From JBECKX01 sp964468475 (GTDB taxonomy: Bacteria > Zixibacteria > MSB-5A5 > CAIYYT01): a DNA stretch of 47,870 nt. A program made the translations under genes and the position numbers. The stretch lies in contig CAYXUL010000020.1 of the NCBI GenBank assembly GCA_964468475.1, positions 1 through 47,870 on the forward strand. Reading direction: 5' to 3'. Below, piece by piece: positions 42,117 to 47,870 of the stretch; within the stretch, counting starts at the first letter, position 1; each line of letters starts with the position of its first letter. Under the pieces are notes generated by a model. It made no database searches and was not told where the DNA came from. It was given only the letters and a program-made list of their open reading frames with translations.

Positions 42117-43448
42117 CTAATCTTTCTCATTCATGCGCTCAATGGAGCGTTTGTCAATTTTCACCAGCTCGCCTTCCTCGATTTTTCGCAGGGTTTGATA
42201 CGAGCCTGACACAACGGTGTCACCCGGTGCTAAGCCATTGAGTGCCACGATGTTGCGTTCGTCGGCGATTCCGGTCGCCAGCTCGACGAATTTGGCTTTC
42301 CCGTCACTGACAACAAATACACCCGTCTTCTTGATTTTCTCTTTAGCGCGCTTCTTGCCTGACTCTTGCGGCTCCGGTTCTGTCTCATTCTGAGCAGCGT
42401 TAACTGACTGCACTAAGCCACTGCCCGAGTCCTGCTGTTTCTCCTTGGCCTTGAGAGTGTCGGCGTCGAATTCACGGGTGACGAGAGCTGCATAGGGAAT
42501 CAGCAAAGCGTCCTTGGCGGTGGCGGTAGTGATGTCAACCGTCGCTGACATTCCGGGCCGGAAAATATAGTCGGTCTCCGCAAAGCGAATCTTCACACGG
42601 AAGCTGGTGGCGTAGTTCTCCGTTCCTTCACCCTGTACCTGCGCAGAATTGCCGATTTCGACGACTTTGCCTGCAAAGGTCGTATCGCGGTAGGCATCAA
42701 CCTTGATTACCGCATCCTGGCCCAATCTGACCTTGCCGATCTCGGTTTCGTCAACATCAACCTCTACCTCAAATACCGACAAATCAGATATTGTCATCAG
42801 GGTACGTCCCTGGGTAAAGGCCGTCTGCGCCTGCGCGATCTCACCCACCTCGGCATTCAGAAAGGTCACCACGCCCGGCATTGGCGCCTTTATGCTGGTC
42901 TTGGTGAGGTTGTCCTCCGCTTTTGCCAGGGCAGCTTTCGCGGTTTCTACCTGTGCCAATACGGCGTTGTGATTCGCACGGGAGTTTTCGAAACGCAGCT
43001 GCGCATTGGTGGCATCGGTCTCCGAGGTCAGATTCTGTTCGAACAGCCGCGCTTGCCGTTCTGCTTCCAGGCTGTCGATTTGCACCTGCGTGCGCGCCGC
43101 CTCGGCCCGGGCGGTGATTTCATCGAGGCCGAACTTTGCCTGGGCGACGTCCGACTGCAATTGAATAGTATCAAGAACGATCAGTGGCTGCCCCGCGTTT
43201 ACATGATCGCCTTCTTTTGCCAGCAAGGCAATGATCTGGGCGGAAACCTCGGAGGTGATATCGACCTTCGTTTGTGGCTGAATCCTGCCCGACGCAGTGA
43301 CGATTTCATTGATGTCGTCCGTGAAGGCCAAATCTGCCTGCACTGAGGTGCCATCATCGGATCCACCCGATATCAGAGTGCTTCCCACGGCAACAGCAAC
43401 CGCGAGGAAAACAACCAACAGCACGATTCTCCTGGTTCGTTTCTTCAT
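42117..43448 (-). CDS. MacA-like periplasmic adaptor (HlyD family)
   Basis: This is a 443-aa membrane-fusion protein with an N-terminal membrane helix (about residues 7-25), a barrel-sandwich domain split by a coiled-coil hairpin (about 95-200, with RAEAARTQVQIDSLEAERQA), beta-barrel and membrane-proximal domains, and a charged insert (about 345-385, GKKRAKEKIKKTG) in the last third. It should dock the two permeases to an outer-membrane factor. An upstream in-frame extension to 43580 lacks membrane-protein character, so the ATG at 43448 is preferred. No ATP-binding subunit gene lies in this cluster. Confidence 0.9.
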   Translation of the reverse strand: MKKRTRRIVLLVVFLAVAVAVGSTLISGGSDDGTSVQADLAFTDDINEIVTASGRIQPQTKVDITSEVSAQIIALLAKEGDHVNAGQPLIVLDTIQLQSDVAQAKFGLDEITARAEAARTQVQIDSLEAERQARLFEQNLTSETDATNAQLRFENSRANHNAVLAQVETAKAALAKAEDNLTKTSIKAPMPGVVTFLNAEVGEIAQAQTAFTQGRTLMTISDLSVFEVEVDVDETEIGKVRLGQDAVIKVDAYRDTTFAGKVVEIGNSAQVQGEGTENYATSFRVKIRFAETDYIFRPGMSATVDITTATAKDALLIPYAALVTREFDADTLKAKEKQQDSGSGLVQSVNAAQNETEPEPQESGKKRAKEKIKKTGVFVVSDGKAKFVELATGIADERNIVALNGLAPGDTVVSGSYQTLRKIEEGELVKIDKRSIERMNEKD

Positions 43449-43625
43449 AAATGACAAGACTCCCGATATAATTATCTGACCGATTCGAATCTGTTTGCCG
43501 CGATTGGTGAATTGCTTGCCCCCATACCCGATTGCACCCCGGCAATTGGTTAGACCTGACTCGATCCGGGTATGTTTCACCGGTTCAGGAGATTCTGGTT
43601 AGTAGTGCCGTTCGCCCAATAACTC

Positions 43626-43659
43626 TTGACCTCTTTTCAAATTGCCGATACTATATAAT
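43626..43659 (+). promoter_or_regulatory. Possible promoter of the orphan lipoprotein
   Basis: A perfect TATAAT lies at 43654-43659. TTGACC at 43626-43631 is a good -35 sequence but sits 22 bp away. With ACTATA (43650-43655) as the -10, the spacer is 18 bp. Either reading places the start 35-45 bp before the gene at 43701. Confidence 0.4.
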
Positions 43660-43700
43660 GTAGAGTGGAGGGTGGTTCTTCAAGAGAAGGGAGCGGAAGT

Positions 43701-44765
43701 ATGCGGTGGTTCAGAATTTTCGGGATTTGCGCACTATTCCTGGCGTGCCTCGCCTTAGTCTATTCCTGCAGCCAGTCGCCCACTGAGTCGCAGTCGCAGG
43801 CGTCACAGAGTGATATTCCGGCGAACGTCATGCAAATTGCGCAGGAGCACTCCATGCCCTTCGCACCTGTTCCGGACGGAATCAGCAAATTCACTCCCTC
43901 AAGTACAATCTACAACCCACCCTACGATAACTACGATCTTTATTCGGTAACCCTGCTGTGGGGCGAGCTCTATAGCACTTCAGACAGCTCGGCAGCCCCG
44001 ATCGACTGGTCCGGGCAGGCGAGCATAAACGGTGTGGCAGTCATTGATGTTGTCTATCAAATCGACTTTGAAGATGGGGAGGACTCGCTGATTCAGGTCG
44101 ATAGTCCGGCTCATATCGCCTGGGCTTCACAGGCAGGTGACCTGGATGGTATCAGCATGCTGATCTACCTCGATCGCGACATCACCTATATTACGGCGCC
44201 GAAACTAACCATACAGACCGCGCAAATAAACCTCGATTTCGATTTCGGTGAATTGGAAAACTTCGCCGACATCTACAACGTGAGTAACACCCAGGCGATG
44301 GTAGTAGTGGCCAGGCGCATTTTGTCCGCCGATTGCCCCAGTGGCACCATGGTGGGAGAGTGGGTTCGCGATAACGTTGGCGGCCAGACAGGTACTCTGC
44401 ACGGAAAGTGGTTTGAGAACAGCGATACTCCCGCCGGATTGTTCAACGGGCAGTTCGAATGGCAAAACAACGGCGTTGGTGTCTTCAGCGGCCAGGTATC
44501 GGGCTATGTCGCTGATCAGGTAATCTACCGGTTCAAAGGTTCGTGGTATTACGATGATCCCCGTATGTGCCCGCTGTGCGGCTCCGGACATGGTAAGTAT
44601 CAGGGTGTGTTTTCCGACACCAATGGCATGGTGGTCGGTGTGATAAAGGGGCAATTCGGCTATGCTCCAGATGCTGCCGACAATAATTTGCCGCTGCAGG
44701 GCAACTGGCGGAAATTCTGCAATGATGTTTCCCCGAATGATCACACGCCTGCAAATGTTGAATAG
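43701..44765 (+). CDS. Orphan lipoprotein, unknown function
   Basis: This is a 354-aa protein with a lipoprotein signal ending at Cys23 (LALVYSCS), a Ser/Gln-rich linker (about 24-40), and a beta-rich body. The second half (about 215-345) has repeated strands with Gly and aromatic residues, including LHGKWFENSDTPAGLFNG, then FKGSWYYDDP and GVIKGQFG, like a small beta-barrel or repeated beta-sheet. A CPLCG pair near residue 290 stands out in an exported protein and may form a disulfide. I do not recognise a family. GGGAG just upstream supports the ATG at 43701 over an earlier in-frame ATG at 43665. It has its own strong terminator. Confidence 0.82.
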   Translation: MRWFRIFGICALFLACLALVYSCSQSPTESQSQASQSDIPANVMQIAQEHSMPFAPVPDGISKFTPSSTIYNPPYDNYDLYSVTLLWGELYSTSDSSAAPIDWSGQASINGVAVIDVVYQIDFEDGEDSLIQVDSPAHIAWASQAGDLDGISMLIYLDRDITYITAPKLTIQTAQINLDFDFGELENFADIYNVSNTQAMVVVARRILSADCPSGTMVGEWVRDNVGGQTGTLHGKWFENSDTPAGLFNGQFEWQNNGVGVFSGQVSGYVADQVIYRFKGSWYYDDPRMCPLCGSGHGKYQGVFSDTNGMVVGVIKGQFGYAPDAADNNLPLQGNWRKFCNDVSPNDHTPANVE

Positions 44766-44789
44766 TGAAATGAATTAGAAGAATCTCTG

Positions 44790-44818
44790 AAGGCCGGATT
44801 TTTATCCGGCCTTTTTTT
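44790..44818 (+). terminator. Strong rho-independent terminator
   Basis: AAGGCCGGAT (44790-44799) pairs perfectly with ATCCGGCCTT (44804-44813) around TTTT, and the stem runs into a seven-T tract (44812-44818). It lies 25 bp after the lipoprotein stop codon. Confidence 0.92.
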
Positions 44819-44922
44819 GTGGCTGTTTACTTTCTGAAAGTCCTGTTGACTACCTTCCCGACTGATGTAATTTGAGTGCCTTAATTTGGGACAGCAATAG
44901 CTCTCAACGATTGAGTTAGCAT

Positions 44923-45864
44923 TTGGTCGAAACGTCGCAAAAATCACAAATCAGAGAAACCAGCGGACGAGGCGGGCATCTCATAGGAATTGGCTCGGCA
45001 CTCTCGTCCGGCGCCGGAACTGTTGTCGGTAAATGGAACCTGCTCTTCATCGCCCCTCTGCTCATGAACAGTCTGATGTTCAGTTTGGCTTCGGTTGTTC
45101 TTCTCACCCTGGCGATTGTTCGTGGCAACTTGCGGAAGCTCAAGTCGCTGGCGCGCCCCGGCTGGTTGTGGTTGGGCGTCTTCACCCTGACCTCTTCGTG
45201 TGCAGTCTTGACCCTGTGGACCGGCGTTCAAAAGATGGACCCGTCGCTGGCAGCATTTCTCAACCGTGCCGAGGTGCCCGTGGCTATTATTTGCGGTGTA
45301 GTGTTCCTGCGCGAGCGATTCACCCGCCTGGAAACGATCGGGGCATTGTTTGCCATCGCCGGGATAGTCGTGATGCGCTTTACACTTCGTGTTGATTACA
45401 TGACCGGATTTTGGTACGTCCTTGCTGGCTCAGTTCTATTTGGTCTGGCAGAATTCTCTTCCAAGATAGCTCTGCGCTACCTTGAGCCGCTAACACTGGT
45501 TGCCGTGCGCAATACCGCTATGTGTTGCATCTATTGGGTGGCCTGGTATTTCGCCGGGATCGGGTTTGAAGGTCTGGAACATGTCTGGGTTGGAGTGCTC
45601 GCACTCGCGCTGCTGGGGCCGCTTGGCACGCGCTTCGCCTATGTACTGGCTCTCGATCGCATGCCGTTATCCAAATTGGCGGTGATATCGCAACTGCAGC
45701 CGGTGTTTGTCATAATCATCAGCTACTTCGCGTTCCGACATTTGCCGACCCTGAGGGAATACGTCGGCGGTTTCCTGATTTCTTCAGGGGTGCTGATTCT
45801 GGTGCTTGGACGTTATGGTCATTTGATCAAGCGCACCCCGCTCGAGTGGCGACGGCGCGCCTGA
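44923..45864 (+). CDS. EamA family (DMT) transporter
   Basis: This is a 313-aa inner-membrane protein with about ten hydrophobic helices in two EamA halves. The first half covers about residues 20-150 (with MDPSLAAFLNRAEVPVAIICG, the usual end-of-half motif). The second covers about 155-300 (ALDRMPLSKLAVISQLQPVFVIIISYF, the matching motif). The family exports or imports small metabolites; the substrate is unknown. The start at TTG 44923 is uncertain because no good ribosome binding site is seen. It ends 65 bp before the likely start of the AI-2E family gene. Confidence 0.88.
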   Translation: MVETSQKSQIRETSGRGGHLIGIGSALSSGAGTVVGKWNLLFIAPLLMNSLMFSLASVVLLTLAIVRGNLRKLKSLARPGWLWLGVFTLTSSCAVLTLWTGVQKMDPSLAAFLNRAEVPVAIICGVVFLRERFTRLETIGALFAIAGIVVMRFTLRVDYMTGFWYVLAGSVLFGLAEFSSKIALRYLEPLTLVAVRNTAMCCIYWVAWYFAGIGFEGLEHVWVGVLALALLGPLGTRFAYVLALDRMPLSKLAVISQLQPVFVIIISYFAFRHLPTLREYVGGFLISSGVLILVLGRYGHLIKRTPLEWRRRA

Positions 45865-45929
45865 GCATCCCACGCTCACAACTTCTTGCTTGCTCAAAAT
45901 CTTTCAACTCTGCAGCTTTATTAGTTGCT

Positions 45930-46997
45930 ATGGCAGAGAACGTACCCTCGCTCACACGGTCGCGCCCGATGCGGGTGCTGCTGATGCTGGCCGCATTCGT
46001 CATCGTCATTGCCGGCATGCGCGCGGCAGAGACGATCCTGGTACCGTTTCTGCTCTCGCTCTTCGTGACAATTATTGCCTCGGCGCCGCTGGTATGGCTG
46101 GAACGTAAGGGAATTCCCGCAATTCTCGCGTTGCTGATTGTGGTGCTGGTCATTGCGATAGTTATGGTGCTGTTTGGCGCGGTGATCGGACAATCGATCG
46201 ACGATTTCACCAGCAACCTGCCTGCGTACCAGAACCGTCTGCAGACCCAGATGAACGATGTGCAGACCTGGCTGGAGAGTCGCGGCATCAGGTGGACAGA
46301 GACGCCGCTGCGTGACTATCTCAACGTCAGCGCCGTAATGAGAGTGGTGGGCAATACCCTGACCGGACTGGGCGGGCTGGTCACTAACGGATTCCTGATT
46401 ACACTGACGATTATATTCCTCCTCCTGGAAGCCTCCAGTTTTCCTGATAAACTGCGCTACGCTTTCGGCAAACCGGCGCAGGATTTCAGTGAACTGCATG
46501 TATTCGCCTCCAACGTTCGCCGCTATATCGCGATCAAGGCGATCATCAGTCTCGGCACCGGCTGTACCGTCGCCCTCTTTTTAGCAATAATCGGACTGGA
46601 TTATCCTCTTCTGTGGGGGCTACTGGCGTTTATCCTCAATTTCATTCCCAACATCGGCTCGATCCTGGCTGCTATCCCTCCGATATTGCTGGCGATTGTG
46701 CAAACGGGGCTGTCCCAGGCATTTGTCGTCGCTATCGGTTACGTTGCAGTCAACGTGCTGATCGGTAACATCATCGAACCGCGCTTTATGGGACGCGGGC
46801 TGGGGCTCTCGACCCTGGTCGTGTTTGTCTCATTGGTATTCTGGGGCTGGGTGCTCGGACCGGTGGGAATGTTGCTTGCCGTACCTCTGACAATGACCGT
46901 GAAAATCGCCCTGCAGGCCAGTGAGGAAACCCGCTGGCTGGCAATTCTGCTCGGCTCGCGCTCATCCGCCGAGGTGGAAGCGAAAGCGGACGCCTAA
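45930..46997 (+). CDS. AI-2E family transporter
   Basis: This is a 355-aa polytopic membrane protein of the AI-2E/PerM family. Hydrophobic segments lie near residues 15-60 and 65-95. A soluble stretch follows (about 95-150), then four to five C-terminal helices, with LLWGLLAFILNFIPNIGSIL and NIIEPRFMGRGLGLSTLVVF, both characteristic. The family includes AI-2 exporters and Na+/H+ antiporters, so the name does not fix the substrate. The ATG at 45930 matches the family length; an ATG at 45846 that overlaps the EamA gene is the alternative. Confidence 0.88.
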   Translation: MAENVPSLTRSRPMRVLLMLAAFVIVIAGMRAAETILVPFLLSLFVTIIASAPLVWLERKGIPAILALLIVVLVIAIVMVLFGAVIGQSIDDFTSNLPAYQNRLQTQMNDVQTWLESRGIRWTETPLRDYLNVSAVMRVVGNTLTGLGGLVTNGFLITLTIIFLLLEASSFPDKLRYAFGKPAQDFSELHVFASNVRRYIAIKAIISLGTGCTVALFLAIIGLDYPLLWGLLAFILNFIPNIGSILAAIPPILLAIVQTGLSQAFVVAIGYVAVNVLIGNIIEPRFMGRGLGLSTLVVFVSLVFWGWVLGPVGMLLAVPLTMTVKIALQASEETRWLAILLGSRSSAEVEAKADA

Positions 46998-47162
46998 CTC
47001 TCCCGCAACAGGTCTCAGCCTTCAATTCGAACCTCGCCACACCCCACAATAGTTTAGAAAAACGTGATAACTTCAGGGGAAACAGAATCTGCGCTGACGC
47101 GTTGTTATCAATGAAGACTACTGAAGGCGATATTGCAAATTCGAGCAGTGGAGATAACGACT

Positions 47163-47648
47163 ATGACAGAGATAGCAACGTTCGGAGCAGGGTGCTTTTG
47201 GGGCGCCGAGGCCGCATTCCGGCATGTCGCTGGTGTGCTCGCGACAACGGTGGGGTTTATGGGAGGTCATGTTGATCATCCCACTTACGAGCAAGTCTGT
47301 ACCCACACAACTGGTCACACCGAGGTCGTGCAGGTGGAATATGATCCTGAGAAGGTAAGTTACCGGGAGTTGCTGAATGTCTTCTGGGAATGCCACGATC
47401 CGACTCAGGTAAACCGGCAGGGTCCCGATGTCGGCGTGCAGTATCGCAGCGTGATTTTCTTCCATACCCCCAAGCAATTGAAGCTGGCGAAGAAGTCGAA
47501 GGAGGAACTTGATGCCTCCGGCAGATATAAGAAACCTATTGCTACCGCCATCGAACCGGCGCAGACCTTCTGGAAGGCAGAGGAATATCACCAGCATTAC
47601 TATGAGAAGCTGGGCATCGCCCCGGCCTGCAATGTAAGGTCACACTGA
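47163..47648 (+). CDS. msrA: Peptide methionine sulfoxide reductase A
   Basis: MsrA reduces methionine-S-sulfoxide in proteins. The protein is 161 aa with the catalytic Cys11 in FGAGCFWGAEAAF, the conserved GHTEVVQVEYDP and FWECHDPTQVNRQGPDVGVQYRS segments, and a C-terminal Cys (PACN) that can act as resolving cysteine. GGAG about 10 nt upstream supports the ATG at 47163. No msrB is fused or adjacent. Confidence 0.95.
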   Translation: MTEIATFGAGCFWGAEAAFRHVAGVLATTVGFMGGHVDHPTYEQVCTHTTGHTEVVQVEYDPEKVSYRELLNVFWECHDPTQVNRQGPDVGVQYRSVIFFHTPKQLKLAKKSKEELDASGRYKKPIATAIEPAQTFWKAEEYHQHYYEKLGIAPACNVRSH

Positions 47649-47870
47649 ATGAATAAGGGTGTCTTCTCGGCTCGAGAGAATGCCCTTTGAGCAAAATTCT
47701 CCCGCAGGAGAATCCCACAATCCTATTTGGTGCAGCGACGGCGTTGCTCGAACACACGATTTGAGTAACGTCGTCCTACTATCACGCGGGCTTGCAATTC
47801 ATCGGCGTTTCTTCCTATCTTGTGGTTGTGAACAAGGCCCTTTCTCATTACGAAGCAATCCTGAATCATC
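47649..47870. other. Downstream end of window
   Basis: I see no gene here. A perfect hairpin ATTCTCC/GGAGAAT (47696-47713, loop CGCA) lies 48 bp after the msrA stop codon and may help end its transcript, but no T-tract follows. Confidence 0.5.

Noticed and set aside
47065..47110. TGATAAC/GTTATCA inverted pair upstream of msrA
   Set aside because: The arms are only 7 bp and far apart; no known regulator site fits, so chance is likely.
1..47870. tRNA, rRNA, CRISPR array, transposase, phage or defence genes
   Set aside because: I looked through the intergenic regions for T-loop-like GTTCGA sequences, spaced direct repeats and recognisable mobile or defence proteins, and found none I could support.

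Overview
This window reads as a piece of a Gram-negative (two-membrane) bacterial chromosome of moderate-to-high GC. It carries a full Tol-Pal envelope cluster, many lipoproteins with clear lipoboxes, an RND efflux pair, an LpxL-type acyltransferase, an AsmA-like protein and a dockerin-bearing secreted protein. The dockerin, the tail-fibre-like secreted protein, the TPR-tailed Ser/Thr kinase and the heavy use of TTG/GTG starts resemble uncultured FCB-group lineages such as candidate division Zixibacteria. That assignment is inference from gene style, not from a marker gene. A run of 100 N at 16648-16747 shows the sequence is a scaffold, probably a metagenome-assembled genome.

Layout. 1-553: non-coding, with one copy of a structured 73-bp repeat. 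554-6038 (+): tolQ-tolR-tolA-tolB, pal, cpoB/ybgF and an uncharacterised overlapping gene. 6039-6414: a hairpin-dense intergenic block between convergent genes, with the second repeat copy. 6415-8554 (-): ssb and a DUF2723 membrane protein. 8769-15063 (+): AsmA-like protein, serine acetyltransferase, peptidase MA-type gluzincin, LpxL-like acyltransferase, SH3 lipoprotein and a small membrane protein. 15300-19813 (+): RND adaptor and pump, broken by the assembly gap. 19873-22328 (-): serine hydrolase and a GntR/FCD regulator with a perfect palindromic operator candidate. 22509-24466 (+): an S33 hydrolase lipoprotein translationally coupled to a secreted DUF1028-TPR protein. 24484-32638 (-): small TPR-like protein, Ser/Thr kinase, dockerin protein, tail-fibre-like secreted protein, small membrane protein, YceI-like protein and M48 lipoprotein protease. 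32995-38924 (+): aceE-aceF-lpd and a cupin. 38925-39616: intergenic, with a strong terminator and an inverted-repeat-rich segment that may be an unrecognised RNA or small gene. 39617-43448 (-): a MacA-like adaptor and two MacB/FtsX-type permeases with no ATPase beside them. 43701-47648 (+): orphan lipoprotein, EamA transporter, AI-2E family protein and msrA.

Most genes serve the cell envelope (Tol-Pal, lipoproteins, efflux, lipid A-type acylation, secreted proteins), with central metabolism (pyruvate dehydrogenase) and housekeeping functions (ssb, cysE, msrA) between them. I saw no tRNA, rRNA, CRISPR array, transposase, phage module or recognisable defence system. The features least explained by known genes are the repeat module with a compensatory base-pair change, the inverted-repeat-rich segment before the terminator at 39010-39048, and the ATPase-less MacA/MacB-type operon.
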